NCBI GenBank assembly: GCA_903935355.1
Contig: CAIZRK010000006.1
Location: 56,485-120,484 of the forward strand
Source: an uncultured beta proteobacterium
Lineage (GTDB): Bacteria; Pseudomonadota; Gammaproteobacteria; Burkholderiales; Burkholderiaceae
DNA length: 64,000 nt
Reading direction: 5' to 3'
Numbering within the stretch: the stretch's first letter is position 1; each line of letters opens with the position of its first letter. Position numbers and translations under genes: made by a program. Positions 45,801-58,348 of the stretch are shown here, one piece after another. The notes under the pieces are model-generated. The model was given only the letters and a program-made list of their open reading frames with translations, made no database searches and had not been told where the DNA came from.

Positions 45801-46829
45801 ATGACAATTCGGATCGCAATTAATGGTTATGGGCGTATTGGCCGTATGGTGTTACGTGCTCTATATGAAGATCAAGTCAATGGTAAGCCAAGGCGAGATA
45901 TTCAGATTGTGGCCATTAATGCCATGGGTGATATTGATATCAACGCACACTTAACTCAGTATGATTCCGCACACGGCCGTTTTCCTGCAGAAGTAAAGGT
46001 GGACGGTGATTGCATGGTAGTAAATGGCGATCGCATCAAGATGTTTTCTACTCGCAACCCTTTGGAAACTCCTTGGGGTGAGTTAGGTGTGGATTTGGTA
46101 TTGGAGTGCTCAGGAAAGTTCACTTCTAAAGAAAAAGCCATGGTACACATTGCACAAGGTGCCAAGAAGGTCTTGATTTCTGCCCCTGGTGATAAAGATG
46201 TGGATGCTACGATTGTTTATGGAGTGAACCAACAAGTTTTAAAGCCTAGTGATGTAGTTGTTTCTAATGCTAGCTGCACTACCAATTGTTTGGCGCCCTT
46301 AGTGAAGCCTTTGCTCGAGAAAATCGGCATTGAATCTGGCTTAATGACCACTATCCATGCTTTTACAAATGATCAGGTTTTAACGGATGTTTATCACAGT
46401 GATAAACGCCGCGCTCGTTCTGCTGTCAGTAGCATGATTCCTACCAAGACTGGGGCTGCTAAAGCGGTTGGTTTGGTATTGCCGGCATTGGCAGGGCGCT
46501 TTGATGGTTTTGCCATGCGCGTACCCGTTATTAATGTATCTGTTGTGGATTTAACCTTTATGGCTAGCCGCCCTACTAGTGTAGATGAGGTTAATACCAT
46601 TTTGAAAACTGCTAGTGAAGGTGAGCTCAAAGGAATTTTGGGTTTTAATACCTTGCCATTGGTTTCTATCGACTTTAACCACGATCCACGACCCAGTATT
46701 TATGACGCTTCACAAACCCGAGTGTCTGCCGATGGCAAATTAGTCAAGGTTCTAGCTTGGTATGACAACGAATGGGGATATTCAGTACAAATGCTCAATG
46801 CTGCTCAAGCCTTAATGGCAGTAAAATAA
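45801..46829 (+). CDS. gap: Glyceraldehyde-3-phosphate dehydrogenase, type I
   Basis: Glycolytic/gluconeogenic dehydrogenase. It has NGYGRIGR (8-15), the catalytic Cys159 in [12 protein letters not shown], His186 in [10 protein letters not shown] and WYDNEWGYS near the end, and is 342 residues long. The position that normally carries the NAD-selective Asp (AIND in relatives) reads AINA here (Ala41), so coenzyme preference may be relaxed or shifted to NADP. The ribosome site is AAGGGGAAAG before the ATG. A good terminator follows. Confidence 0.97.
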   Translation: MTIRIAINGYGRIGRMVLRALYEDQVNGKPRRDIQIVAINAMGDIDINAHLTQYDSAHGRFPAEVKVDGDCMVVNGDRIKMFSTRNPLETPWGELGVDLVLECSGKFTSKEKAMVHIAQGAKKVLISAPGDKDVDATIVYGVNQQVLKPSDVVVSNASCTTNCLAPLVKPLLEKIGIESGLMTTIHAFTNDQVLTDVYHSDKRRARSAVSSMIPTKTGAAKAVGLVLPALAGRFDGFAMRVPVINVSVVDLTFMASRPTSVDEVNTILKTASEGELKGILGFNTLPLVSIDFNHDPRPSIYDASQTRVSADGKLVKVLAWYDNEWGYSVQMLNAAQALMAVK

Positions 46830-46861
46830 GCAAAGTTCATTAAAAGATCCCTTTACCTGTA

Positions 46862-46887
46862 AAAAAGACCTCATTTGAGGTCTTTTT
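46862..46887 (+). terminator. Intrinsic terminator after gap
   Basis: An 11-bp stem AAAAAGACCTC/GAGGTCTTTTT with an ATTT loop; the 3' arm itself supplies the T-run. Its symmetry would also allow it to end fur transcripts from the opposite side. Confidence 0.85.
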
Positions 46888-46913
46888 GCTTTAAATGTTC
46901 TTATTTTCATCAT

Positions 46914-47372
46914 TTAGGTTTTTTGTTTATTTCTGCAATTTTTCTTTTGGCAGTGCCCATACATAGCTAAAGTATGTTCTTGGAGCTTAAAACCGAGATT
47001 TTTAGCGATTTCACGTTGCCTTTTCTCAATGGCCTCATCGACAAATTCCTCCACATGCCCGCAATCTAGGCAAACAAGATGATCATGATGCTGACCCTCG
47101 TTCAGTTCATAAATAGCCCTACTATCGCCCTTACTAGATTCAAAATGGCTGCGTAAAAGCAATCCAGCCTGTTCGAACTGGGTAAGCACCCGATAAACCG
47201 TGGCTAAGCCAATTTCTTGATCATCCTTAGCCAATGCTACAAAGACGTCTTCGGCGCTGAAGTGGGTGCCCCCATTCTGGTGAAAAAAATCAAGAATTTT
47301 TATGCGAGGACCAGTGGCTTTGAGGCCAATATCACGCAAATCAGCAGGAGAGGGGTTTTGGTTCGTATTCAT
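46914..47372 (-). CDS. fur: Ferric uptake regulator Fur
   Basis: Iron-responsive repressor of 152 residues. It has an N-terminal winged helix (LKATGPRIKILDFF; ATVYRVLTQFEQAGL) and metal sites in EGQHHDHLVCLDCGHVEEF (95-110), with a C-terminal Cys-containing tail HCQKKNC. The ATG at 47370-47372 gives the family length; an in-frame upstream start would extend into bamE. Divergent from bamE with 43 bases between starts, an arrangement conserved in pseudomonads and Burkholderiales. I did not find a convincing Fur box in that gap. Confidence 0.95.
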   Translation of the reverse strand: MNTNQNPSPADLRDIGLKATGPRIKILDFFHQNGGTHFSAEDVFVALAKDDQEIGLATVYRVLTQFEQAGLLLRSHFESSKGDSRAIYELNEGQHHDHLVCLDCGHVEEFVDEAIEKRQREIAKNLGFKLQEHTLAMYGHCQKKNCRNKQKT

Positions 47373-47415
47373 GGCATTGGGAGCTAAAATCAATGTCTTA
47401 ATGATACGGCCAGCC

Positions 47416-48129
47416 ATGCAAAATTGTCTCCAACTTTTTACCCGTCTTTTGATCTGGATTTCAAGAGGCCTTAATTCCGTCCGTTTAGGACTGTTGCTGG
47501 CCATCTTTGGTGGCTTACTCGTTGCCACGGGTTGTACCAGCGCTGTTGATGAAACTCAACGCGCTTGGATGAATACTATTTTTAGACCCTATGTACCTGA
47601 TGTAGTTCAAGGAAACTTTATCTCTAGTGAGCAATATGCCAAATTAAAGCTGGGTATGACTCGCGAACAGGTGCGGCAAATCATGGGCACTCCTTTATTG
47701 GCTGATTACTTTCATGCAAATCGTTGGGACTATGTTTTTGAATTTAAGCGGGCCGGTCAAAAAATGGCTAAAGAACGACGTGTAACGATTTTCTTTGATG
47801 GCGATAAGGTAGTGAAGTTTGATGGCGATGCTCTACCAACCGATGTGGAGTTAGTGGCAGAAATTGATAACTATGCAAAGCAGAAACGTTCATTCTGGGA
47901 AGTCATTACTGGTACGAACAAACCTCCGGTTACCACTCCACTACAAAAACCAGAATTATTAGTGCCTAGCCCAAGCAATAACTTACCGCCAGGCACTCCG
48001 ATACCTGCCCCTGCCAGCAATACCACAAGCAGTAGCTCATTTTGGGATATTTTTAGTTTTTCAAATAAGCAGCCTGAAACATTGGGACCGGGCGCTTTGA
48101 ATGTGCCACCGGCTGATGCCGCCAAGTAG
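47416..48129 (+). CDS. bamE: Outer membrane protein assembly factor BamE (SmpA/OmlA), long C-terminal tail
   Basis: Lipoprotein of the Bam complex that inserts outer-membrane beta-barrels. The ATG at 47416 gives an N-terminal basic/hydrophobic signal (GLLLAIFGGLLVATGC) ending in the lipobox ATGC. The SmpA/OmlA domain follows (VQGNFISSEQYAKLKLGMTREQ; RQIMGTPLLADYFHANRWDYVFEF; RVTIFFDGDKV). At about 237 residues it is twice E. coli BamE, owing to a Pro/Ser/Thr-rich tail from about residue 165. It leads the run bamE-dapB-leuS-lptE-holA; three of these envelope or replication genes have standard neighbours. Confidence 0.93.
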   Translation: MQNCLQLFTRLLIWISRGLNSVRLGLLLAIFGGLLVATGCTSAVDETQRAWMNTIFRPYVPDVVQGNFISSEQYAKLKLGMTREQVRQIMGTPLLADYFHANRWDYVFEFKRAGQKMAKERRVTIFFDGDKVVKFDGDALPTDVELVAEIDNYAKQKRSFWEVITGTNKPPVTTPLQKPELLVPSPSNNLPPGTPIPAPASNTTSSSSFWDIFSFSNKQPETLGPGALNVPPADAAK

Positions 48130-48220
48130 TCCATGTAGTTAAGGCAGTATTTATTAAAATATTTTTGTACTAATGCTAAAGCAAGTCGCTTTAGAGACCT
48201 TTATTTAAGAAGCGAAACAA

Positions 48221-49024
48221 ATGATGAAGATTGCAATTGCTGGAGCAACTGGGCGGATGGGAAAAATGCTCATTGAGGCGATACTTAATCAGCCTGACGC
48301 GCAATTAGTTGGCGCACTTGAGCACCCTGCTTGCCCTCAGTTGGGTGAAGATGCTGGTGCATTCTTGGGTAAAAAGACTGGTGTAGCAATTACTGCTGAT
48401 GTTGCCAAAGTACTTGCTGAGGCAGAGTTCTTGATTGACTTTACTAGGCCAGAAGGCACCATGGCTCATTTGGCTGTGGCTGAAACGACTAAAACTAAGA
48501 TGATTATCGGTACTACAGGTCTGAGTTCAGAACAGATTGACCATCTAAAAAAAGCTTCTGAGAAATTAGCAATTGTTTTTGCTCCTAATATGAGCGTAGG
48601 TGTTAATGTCACTTTCAAGCTTCTTGAGATAGCTTCAAAGATGCTAAATCAAGGTTATGACATTGAAATCATAGAGGCACATCACCGTCATAAAGTAGAT
48701 GCACCTTCTGGTACTGCGTTAAAGATGGGCGAAGTCATTGCGGATGCTCTAGACAAAAAATTAGATGAGATTGCTGTGTATGCGCGCGAAGGCCATACAG
48801 GTGAGCGTAAAGAGGGGTCTATTGGGTTTGCCACTATTCGTGGTGGTGACATTGTTGGAGACCATACAGTTTTGTTTGCAGGCGAGGGCGAACGCATTGA
48901 GATTAGCCATAAATCTTCGAGCCGTCAGTCTTATGCTCAAGGCTCCTTGCGTGCAGCACGTTTCTTGCAAAATCAAACTACTGGCCTGTATGACATGCAA
49001 CAAGTATTGGGCTTGCGTAAATAA
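48221..49024 (+). CDS. dapB: 4-hydroxy-tetrahydrodipicolinate reductase
   Basis: Step of the lysine/diaminopimelate pathway. The 267-residue protein has the Rossmann GATGRMGKM (8-16), [21 protein letters not shown], and [15 protein letters not shown] with the catalytic His and Lys. The C-terminal [19 protein letters not shown] is as in E. coli. The ATG at 48221 is followed by a second Met. It supplies meso-diaminopimelate for the wall enzymes encoded elsewhere in the window. Confidence 0.97.
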   Translation: MMKIAIAGATGRMGKMLIEAILNQPDAQLVGALEHPACPQLGEDAGAFLGKKTGVAITADVAKVLAEAEFLIDFTRPEGTMAHLAVAETTKTKMIIGTTGLSSEQIDHLKKASEKLAIVFAPNMSVGVNVTFKLLEIASKMLNQGYDIEIIEAHHRHKVDAPSGTALKMGEVIADALDKKLDEIAVYAREGHTGERKEGSIGFATIRGGDIVGDHTVLFAGEGERIEISHKSSSRQSYAQGSLRAARFLQNQTTGLYDMQQVLGLRK

Positions 49025-49085
49025 TGGCTTGCTAAAGATTGCTTGGTAATGAATCTCTATAAATAGAAGAAAAGAGTTGTATTGA

Positions 49086-51758
<2,673 letters not shown>

Positions 51759-51789
51759 ACCCTTCATTTTTTAATTCAATTAAACATCT

Positions 51790-52359
51790 ATGAGCACAAG
51801 TCATTCTGGGCTAAAAAATAGTTTGAGTACCTTGGAGGTAAATTCTCTAAGGAGGGCTATGCTCGGCTTCGTTGGATTGGTGCCGCTAAGTGGTTTATTT
51901 GCTTGCGGTTTTCGCTTACGTGGCATGGTGGATTTACCCTATAAGTCTATCGCTATTACAGGCATTCCTTCGCCGCCGATGAGAGCAGATTTACAAACAG
52001 CAATTTTGACTGGTACTGATGTCAAAGTAGCGATTAATCCTAAGGATGCAGATCTCATTTTGGAGATTACAAATGATGTTTCTGGTCGTGAAATCTTAGC
52101 CTATAACTCCACAGGTCAAATTTCAGCTTATCGTCTCAATATTCGTGTGGGCTTTAGGGCATTTGATTTATCTGGTGCAGAAGTTATCCCCGAGGCCGAG
52201 ATTTACATGACACGGGATATGGATTTCTCCAATACCACTGTTTTGGCGACCGATGTGCAGCAACAGCAATTCTTGACACAGATGCGTAAGGATCTTGCTG
52301 TGCAAATTTTGCGTCGAGTATCTGCTTCTGCAAAGTCTCCACAAGCAAGAAGATTTTAA
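51790..52359 (+). CDS. lptE: LPS-assembly lipoprotein LptE
   Basis: Outer-membrane lipoprotein that plugs LptD and helps place lipopolysaccharide on the cell surface. It has 189 residues, with a long polar N-terminus before the hydrophobic signal and the lipobox LFAC followed by GFRLRG, the common LptE opening. Beta-strand segments (SIAITGIPSP; LILEITNDVSGREIL) and the C-terminal MRKDLAVQILRRV helix are present. Identification rests on these features and on the fixed position between leuS and holA. Confidence 0.9.
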   Translation: MSTSHSGLKNSLSTLEVNSLRRAMLGFVGLVPLSGLFACGFRLRGMVDLPYKSIAITGIPSPPMRADLQTAILTGTDVKVAINPKDADLILEITNDVSGREILAYNSTGQISAYRLNIRVGFRAFDLSGAEVIPEAEIYMTRDMDFSNTTVLATDVQQQQFLTQMRKDLAVQILRRVSASAKSPQARRF

Positions 52360-52378
52360 AGAATGTGGATGAGTTCGC

Positions 52379-53440
52379 ATGGTTAAAAGCGAATCCCTGC
52401 AGGTGCATTTAAAGTCGCTGACGTCCCCGGCCGCTCTCAAGCCTTTATATATTTTTAGTGGCGATGAGCCTCTCTTGATGATGGAAGCAATGGATCAGTT
52501 GCGGGCTATTGCTAAAAAGATGGCTTACACAGAGCGTGTAGTTCTCTTGCAAGAGCGTGGCTTTGATTGGAGTGAGTTGCTTAATGCTGGACAGACTATG
52601 TCCTTATTTGGTGATAAGCGCTGGGTGGAACTACGCATTCCGACAGGTAAGCCGGGACGGGATGGGGCTGAAGCCTTAAGGCAATTTGCCACTCAAATTG
52701 ACTCGCAAGAATTTGGGGCAGAAGGTCCAGATACGATTGTATGCATTATTTTGCCTAAATTAGATGGGAAAACAAAGGCCTCTGCTTGGTTTAGTGCGCT
52801 TGATGAGGCTGGCATGGCCATTCAGCTTGACTCTCTAGATCGGGCGCAGCTTCCCCAATGGATTGCTGGGCGCCTTAAAAAACAGGGGCAAGAGGTGGAG
52901 TCAGGCTCTAAGGGGCAGCGGGCTTTGGATTTTATCGCTGATCAAGTTGAGGGCAACCTCATTGCGGCTCATCAAGAAATCCAGAAGCTGGGACTATTGC
53001 ATCAAGCAGGCGTACTTACAGAGGAACAAATTCGTTCAGCTATTTTAAAAGTGGCTAGATATAACGTGTTTGAGCTGACTGAAGCTATGTTGGCAGGAGA
53101 CTTACCTCGATTAAATCGGATGTTAGATGGTTTAAAGGGCGAAGGCGAGCCTTTGGTCCTTATTCTGTGGAGCGTTACTGAAGAGCTTCGGCTACTATCT
53201 AAACTGAAGGCCGCTAGCGATGCTGGGGAGTCGGTGCAACAATTAATGCGCTCAAATCGTATCTGGGGAAATAAAGAGCGTTTGTACCCTCTAGCATTAA
53301 GAAGGGTACAGCCGGTTAAATTACGAAGAGCAATGCAGCTTGCTGCCGGGCTAGATCGTCAGGCTAAGGGATTGCCTGTTTCAGAATTGCCATCTGATCC
53401 TTGGGATGGTTTGCGCTTGGTGGGAAATTTATTGCGTTAA
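52379..53440 (+). CDS. holA: DNA polymerase III delta subunit
   Basis: Clamp-loader wrench that opens the beta clamp. The 353-residue protein has the N-terminal LYIFSGDEPLLMMEAMDQLR (delta family start), MSLFGDKRWVELRIP, the linker ALDFIADQVEGNLIAAHQEIQKL and the C-terminal collar helix bundle. Starts 20 bases after lptE; proA begins 65 bases downstream. Confidence 0.93.
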   Translation: MVKSESLQVHLKSLTSPAALKPLYIFSGDEPLLMMEAMDQLRAIAKKMAYTERVVLLQERGFDWSELLNAGQTMSLFGDKRWVELRIPTGKPGRDGAEALRQFATQIDSQEFGAEGPDTIVCIILPKLDGKTKASAWFSALDEAGMAIQLDSLDRAQLPQWIAGRLKKQGQEVESGSKGQRALDFIADQVEGNLIAAHQEIQKLGLLHQAGVLTEEQIRSAILKVARYNVFELTEAMLAGDLPRLNRMLDGLKGEGEPLVLILWSVTEELRLLSKLKAASDAGESVQQLMRSNRIWGNKERLYPLALRRVQPVKLRRAMQLAAGLDRQAKGLPVSELPSDPWDGLRLVGNLLR

Positions 53441-53505
53441 GGGTGTGAAATATTAAGGACAGATTTAAAGATGAATGAAACTAGAGTGGGTGAGTAAATT
53501 AATAA

Positions 53506-54783
53506 ATGAATGATTCCATTAAACACATGATGCAAGAGATTGGTCAGCGTGCTCGCCAAGCTTCACGAGCTATGGCTAGTGCTTCTAGCGAGCAAAAGGA
53601 TCAGGCTTTACTCCGTATTGCTCAATTAGTTCGTCAACAAGCTCAAGAGATTGAGCAAGTCAATCAGCTAGATGTGGAGCGTGCTAAGGCTAATAGCCAA
53701 GATGCTGCATTTATAGATCGCCTCACCATGAGCCCTAAAGCAATTGAGTCCATGGCATTAGGTCTAGAGCAGATTGTTAGTCTTGAAGATCCAATTGGAA
53801 AAACTACCGCCTTTCAAAAACAGGCCTCTGGTATAGAAATTGCTCAGATGCGCGTTCCCCTCGGTGTGATTGGCATCATTTATGAATCTCGTCCTAATGT
53901 CACCATTGATGCTGCAGCCTTATGCTTAAAGTCTGGCAATGCTGTAATTTTGCGCGGTGGTTCTGAAGCAATTAGTTCAAATACCTTATTGGCAAAGATC
54001 ATTCAAGAAGGCTTGGTTGCTGCTAATTTACCGCAGGATGCTGTGCAGGTGGTTAGTACTACTGATCGCAGCGCTGTGGGTGAAATGATCACGATGACCC
54101 AATACATTGATGTGATTGTTCCTCGTGGCGGCAAGAGTTTGATTGCCCGCTTGATGGCTGAAGCCAGAGTGCCTATGATTAAACACTTAGATGGAATTTG
54201 TCATACCTATATTGATGCAGAAGCTGATGTAGCGATGGCCATTAAAGTATGTGACAACGCTAAGACTCAGCGTTATGCACCTTGTAATGCAATGGAAACT
54301 TTGCTCGTGAATCAGGCTATTGCTCCAACAGTGCTACCAGCCTTATGCAAGATATATCAAGATAAAGGGGTAGAGTTACGCGTGGACTGCTTAACCCGCC
54401 AAATCTTAGAGTCTGCTGGCTGTAAGGGTTTAGTTGAGGCTAGTGAAGAAGACTGGCATACAGAATACTTGGCACCGATTTTGTCAATTAAGACAGTGGC
54501 AGACATGGAGGAGGCCATCAAACATATTGAGCAATACGGTAGTAAGCATACTGATGCCATTATTACTAATAACCATGCTCAAGCCGATCGTTTCTTACGG
54601 GAAGTCGACAGCGCTAGCGTGATGGTCAATACTAGTACCCGTTTTGCTGATGGCTTTGAATATGGTCTTGGTGCAGAAATTGGTATTTCTAATGACAAAT
54701 TGCATGCTCGTGGTCCAGTGGGGCTAGATGGTTTGACCTCCCTTAAATACATCGTCATGGGTCATGGCGAGATACGCACTTAA
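53506..54783 (+). CDS. proA: Glutamate-5-semialdehyde dehydrogenase (gamma-glutamyl phosphate reductase)
   Basis: Second step of proline synthesis, acting on the product of ProB. It is a 425-residue aldehyde dehydrogenase-fold enzyme with [40 protein letters not shown] and the catalytic Cys in [13 protein letters not shown]. Its proB partner is more than 40 kb away, as in other Burkholderiales, rather than in a proBA operon. The stop codon is 22 bases before the hemJ ATG. Confidence 0.96.
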   Translation: MNDSIKHMMQEIGQRARQASRAMASASSEQKDQALLRIAQLVRQQAQEIEQVNQLDVERAKANSQDAAFIDRLTMSPKAIESMALGLEQIVSLEDPIGKTTAFQKQASGIEIAQMRVPLGVIGIIYESRPNVTIDAAALCLKSGNAVILRGGSEAISSNTLLAKIIQEGLVAANLPQDAVQVVSTTDRSAVGEMITMTQYIDVIVPRGGKSLIARLMAEARVPMIKHLDGICHTYIDAEADVAMAIKVCDNAKTQRYAPCNAMETLLVNQAIAPTVLPALCKIYQDKGVELRVDCLTRQILESAGCKGLVEASEEDWHTEYLAPILSIKTVADMEEAIKHIEQYGSKHTDAIITNNHAQADRFLREVDSASVMVNTSTRFADGFEYGLGAEIGISNDKLHARGPVGLDGLTSLKYIVMGHGEIRT

Positions 54784-54805
54784 TTACAAGGTAGAAACAA
54801 TCATT

Positions 54806-55231
54806 ATGGGCAACGCTTATCTTTGGACTAAGACATTACATATTGTCTTAATCGCCTCTTGGTTTGCAGGACTTTTTTATCTCCCTCGAATTTTTGTAAA
54901 CCTAGCGGATGAGAAAAATCCACAGGCGCATGCACGTCTTCTGGGGATGGCCAATCGCCTCTTTCGATTTATGACTATATTGGCGATCCCAGCAGTGTTG
55001 CTAGGTTTGGCATTATGGCTGCACTTCAAAATTGGTTTGGGAGAGATTTGGATGCACGCCAAACTCTTTTTTGTAGTTTTGATCATTGGCTATCACCATG
55101 CATGTTGGGGCTTATTAAAAAAGTTTCGCAATGGCCTGAATACCCGTTCTGGTGTTTGGTTTCGTTGGTTCAATGAAGCCCCAGTTTTACTCTTGTTGAT
55201 TGTGACTGCTTTGGTGGTGATTAAGCCTTAA
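54806..55231 (+). CDS. hemJ: Protoporphyrinogen oxidase HemJ-like / CopD-family membrane protein
   Basis: Small inner-membrane haem protein of 141 residues with four hydrophobic segments. LHIVLIASWFAGLFYLPRIFV near the N-terminus, with conserved His, Trp, Arg and Phe, is the HemJ (UPF0093) signature. GEIWMHAKLFFVVLIIGYHHACW continues the family pattern with further His and Lys. HemJ oxidises protoporphyrinogen IX in haem synthesis, and hemL in the same gene run fits that role. A CopD-type protein is the alternative. The ATG at 54806 is preferred over an in-frame start within proA. Confidence 0.82.
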   Translation: MGNAYLWTKTLHIVLIASWFAGLFYLPRIFVNLADEKNPQAHARLLGMANRLFRFMTILAIPAVLLGLALWLHFKIGLGEIWMHAKLFFVVLIIGYHHACWGLLKKFRNGLNTRSGVWFRWFNEAPVLLLLIVTALVVIKP

Positions 55232-55281
55232 TTTAGTCACGGCATATTTTTGATTGCTGTATTTTTTAGATTGTTAGCCCC

Positions 55282-56754
55282 ATGAGATTTTTTGTTGTTT
55301 GCCCAGGCGGGCTAGAGTTAGCGCTTGCAAAAGAGTTAGCTAATATTGCTCAGCGCGCAGACTCCAAAGCTCTGGGAACCTGGCTAATTGATCCACCACC
55401 TACTAGTCCTACCGGCGGCATTAGTTTGGCAGCCCCCCTTGCTGGAGCGATGGCTTTGAACTTGCACTCTCGTATTGCGAGTCGGGTTTTATTGCAAATG
55501 GCACAGGCTCCTTATCGCCAAGAAGAGGATCTTTATAAATTAGCTAGTGGCTTGGCTTGGGAAGAGTGGTTTTCTTCAGAGCAGACATTGCGGGTGGATG
55601 TTACGGCGCATCGCTCTCCTTTGAAGAGTCTCAACTTTGCAACCCTAAAAATTAAAGATGCGATTGTTGATCGCTTACGTGAAGTCACGGGAGATCGCCC
55701 TAGTATTGATACCGCCTTTCCGGATGTGCGGGTGCAAGCCCACTTAACAGCAACCCACCTCACAATCTATTTAGATACTTCAGGAGAGGCTCTATTTAAA
55801 CGGGGTTGGCGTGATGAAAAGGGCGATGCTCCACTAAAAGAAAACCTCGCTGCGGGAATTTTATCAATCACTGGCTGGAGCCCAGGACAGACCTTGTTTG
55901 ATCCCATGTGCGGAAGCGGTACTTTTTTAATTGAGGCCGCTCAAATAGCATTGGCTATTCCGCCAGGGGCGATTCGGGCAGGACTATATGGGGCTGATGC
56001 TAACCCAAGCAGATTAGCTTATCGCCCCTTAGTTACCTCAGTTCATGGTTTTGGGTTTGAGCGATTAAAACCTTTTCAAACTAGCGGCGAAGAGAAACGC
56101 TGGGCATCCCTCAAAGAGGCAGTTTTGGCTCAGATGCTCGAACAGCGCAAACAATTTCCGGATGTGAAATCTTTGGGTATTAGTGGCGGAGATATTAATG
56201 AGAAATTAGTGGCAATGTTTAAGGGAAATTGGCAGCGAGCTCAGTTGCCTGAGCAGCCAATAACTCGTCAGATCGATGCCTTAGCGAGCAAACCCCCAGA
56301 AAATTCTCATGATGGCGTAATGTTACTGAACCCCCCTTATGGTGAGCGTCTTGTCATTAAAGGTGGCCGCGGACGCGAGAGCAACCCTCATGAAACAGAT
56401 AGCCCAATTGATGATGATTCTGATGAGCCAGAAGATCGCTACGCCCATAATTTAGAAACGGGCCGACAAATTGCTAAACGCTCTAGCCGGGAATCTTTGA
56501 AAAAACTTCAGGCTCAAGAAGAGCAAGATCCTCAATTTATTGAGTTTTTACAGCAATTTGGTCAACACCTCAAAAATGCCTTTGGTGGCTGGAACGTTTT
56601 TGTTTTGACTGCGGATATGGGCTTACCAGGCCAATTACGCATTAAAGAGTCTAAACGCACCCCCTTATTTAATGGCCCACTCGAATGTAGGCTGTTTAAA
56701 TTTGAGATGCATCAAAAACATGACCCTGTAGCACCTGCAAGGAAGACTTTTTAA
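55282..56754 (+). CDS. rlmL: THUMP-domain class I rRNA methyltransferase, RlmL-type
   Basis: Predicted 23S rRNA guanine-N2 methyltransferase. It has an N-terminal ferredoxin-like and THUMP domain (about 30-165, including LRVDVTAHRSPLKSLNFA), the catalytic domain with GDAPLKENLAAGIL, the SAM-binding DPMCGSGTFLIEAAQIA, the ADANP region and catalytic NPPYGERL. At 490 residues it covers only the RlmL half of the E. coli RlmKL fusion. A charged, acidic insert of roughly 75 residues (DSPIDDDSDEPEDRY and following) separates the NPPY motif from the last strands. The rubredoxin gene follows after about 38 bases. Confidence 0.88.
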   Translation: MRFFVVCPGGLELALAKELANIAQRADSKALGTWLIDPPPTSPTGGISLAAPLAGAMALNLHSRIASRVLLQMAQAPYRQEEDLYKLASGLAWEEWFSSEQTLRVDVTAHRSPLKSLNFATLKIKDAIVDRLREVTGDRPSIDTAFPDVRVQAHLTATHLTIYLDTSGEALFKRGWRDEKGDAPLKENLAAGILSITGWSPGQTLFDPMCGSGTFLIEAAQIALAIPPGAIRAGLYGADANPSRLAYRPLVTSVHGFGFERLKPFQTSGEEKRWASLKEAVLAQMLEQRKQFPDVKSLGISGGDINEKLVAMFKGNWQRAQLPEQPITRQIDALASKPPENSHDGVMLLNPPYGERLVIKGGRGRESNPHETDSPIDDDSDEPEDRYAHNLETGRQIAKRSSRESLKKLQAQEEQDPQFIEFLQQFGQHLKNAFGGWNVFVLTADMGLPGQLRIKESKRTPLFNGPLECRLFKFEMHQKHDPVAPARKTF

Positions 56755-56792
56755 GTCTTAAAATATCAAGACCGTAAAGAAAGAGTAAAGCG

Positions 56793-56963
56793 ATGGAATT
56801 AAAAACCTATATGTGTCTTATTTGTGGGTGGGTCTACGATGAGGCGGCTGGTTTGCCTGATGAGGGTATTGCACCGGGTACGCTTTGGAGCGACATTCCG
56901 ATCAATTGGACTTGTCCGGAATGTGGCGCTCGCAAAGAAGATTTTGAAATGATGGCGATCTAA
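56793..56963 (+). CDS. rubA: Rubredoxin
   Basis: Small iron protein of 56 residues that shuttles single electrons. Two CxxCG knuckles, CLICG (8-12) and CPECG (41-45), bind one Fe, with the conserved WVYDEAAGLPDEGI and WTCPECGARKEDFE segments. Size and residues match the classical one-domain rubredoxin. The ATG at 56793 gives the usual MELKTYMCLICGW opening. It is placed 53 bases before hemL, so a partner oxidoreductase or haem-related link is possible; none is defined here. Confidence 0.95.
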   Translation: MELKTYMCLICGWVYDEAAGLPDEGIAPGTLWSDIPINWTCPECGARKEDFEMMAI

Positions 56964-57016
56964 TTAATATGGTCAGTATTGATGTAGTTAGACAGTGAGA
57001 AGCTAAGGAAAGTATC

Positions 57017-58309
57017 GTGGGACAAAACGAAGTGTTGTTTGAGCGGGCACAAAAGACCATTCCAGGGGGTGTGAATTCTCCGGTGAGGGCTTTTCGTCAG
57101 GTGGGTGGTGTTCCTCGTTTTGTTTCTAGGGCAAAAGGGCCGTACTTTTGGGACGCAGAAGATAAACGTTACATTGACTTGATTATGTCCTGGGGCCCGA
57201 TGATTGTGGGTCATGCCCATCCTGAGGTAGTAGAAGCAGTGCAACGCGCTGCAGAAACCAGTTTTAGTTATGGCGCTCCCACTGCAGGTGAAATTGAATT
57301 AGCTGAGCGTATTTGTGAGCTCATGCCTAGTATTGAGCAAGTGCGGATGGTATCGAGTGGCACCGAGGCAACTATGAGCGCTTTGCGTTTGGCGCGGGGT
57401 TACACGGGGCGCGATCTGATAATCAAATTTGAAGGTTGTTATCACGGTCATGCCGATAGTCTCTTAGTAAAAGCGGGCTCTGGCCTTTTGACCTTCGCTG
57501 ACTCGACTCAAAATGCCCCTTCATCTGGTGGCGTTCCACAAGATTTGGTAAAACATACTCTGGTGCTGCCATATAACGATGTGAGCGCGATTGAGGAAGT
57601 ATTTAAAAAGCAGGGCGATCAGATTGCTGCTGTAATCATCGAGCCTATTGCTGGCAATATGAACTTGATTAAAGCTTCCCCTGAGTTTTTATCTGCTATT
57701 CGTAAGCTCACTAGTCAATATGGCAGTGTGCTTATTTACGATGAAGTGATGACGGGTTTTCGGGTAGCTTTAGGTGGGGCCCAATTCTTGCAAGGCATTA
57801 GCCCAGACTTAACATGCCTAGGTAAAGTGATGGGTGGAGGCATGCCAATGGCTGCTTTTGGTGGCAAAAAAGACATCATGTCCAAGCTTGCTCCCTTAGG
57901 TAATGTCTATCAAGCAGGAACACTTTCCGGAAATCCAGTAGCAGTAGCTTCTGGCTTAAAGACCTTAGAGATTGTGAGTCGCCCTGGCTTTTATGAGTGC
58001 CTGACTGGCCAAACAGAAAAGCTCATGGCGGGCTTAAAACAGGCGGCTGATGAAGCGAAGATTCCTTTTGCCGTGGATAGTGTGGGCGGCATGTTTGGAT
58101 TTTACTTTGCAGATCAGGTCCCCACTTCATTTGAGGCAGTGACACAAACCAATATTGAGGCCTTTAAGAAATTCTTTCACGCCATGCTAGATCAAGGTGT
58201 CTATTTAGCGCCCTCTGCTTATGAGGCTGGATTTACTTCAATTGCCCATGATAATGAAGTGCTCGATGCCATTGTTGCTGCTGCCCGCGCTTCTTTTAAG
58301 CAGTTATAA
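57017..58309 (+). CDS. hemL: Glutamate-1-semialdehyde 2,1-aminomutase
   Basis: PLP enzyme making 5-aminolevulinate in the C5 haem pathway. The 430-residue protein has [40 protein letters not shown] and the PLP lysine in CLGKVMGGG (Lys270), then GTLSGNPVA. The start is GTG (57017) with TAAGGAAAG nine bases upstream; no ATG is better placed. It ends the plus-strand run that begins at bamE. Confidence 0.97.
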   Translation: MGQNEVLFERAQKTIPGGVNSPVRAFRQVGGVPRFVSRAKGPYFWDAEDKRYIDLIMSWGPMIVGHAHPEVVEAVQRAAETSFSYGAPTAGEIELAERICELMPSIEQVRMVSSGTEATMSALRLARGYTGRDLIIKFEGCYHGHADSLLVKAGSGLLTFADSTQNAPSSGGVPQDLVKHTLVLPYNDVSAIEEVFKKQGDQIAAVIIEPIAGNMNLIKASPEFLSAIRKLTSQYGSVLIYDEVMTGFRVALGGAQFLQGISPDLTCLGKVMGGGMPMAAFGGKKDIMSKLAPLGNVYQAGTLSGNPVAVASGLKTLEIVSRPGFYECLTGQTEKLMAGLKQAADEAKIPFAVDSVGGMFGFYFADQVPTSFEAVTQTNIEAFKKFFHAMLDQGVYLAPSAYEAGFTSIAHDNEVLDAIVAAARASFKQL

Positions 58310-58348
58310 ATCCAAGCAGCAAAAAAAGAAAAATAGTAAAGGAACTAC

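Noticed and set aside
47373..47415. Possible Fur box in the fur-bamE gap
   Set aside because: Only short AATGAT-like fragments are present; no 19-base palindrome with reasonable match could be written.
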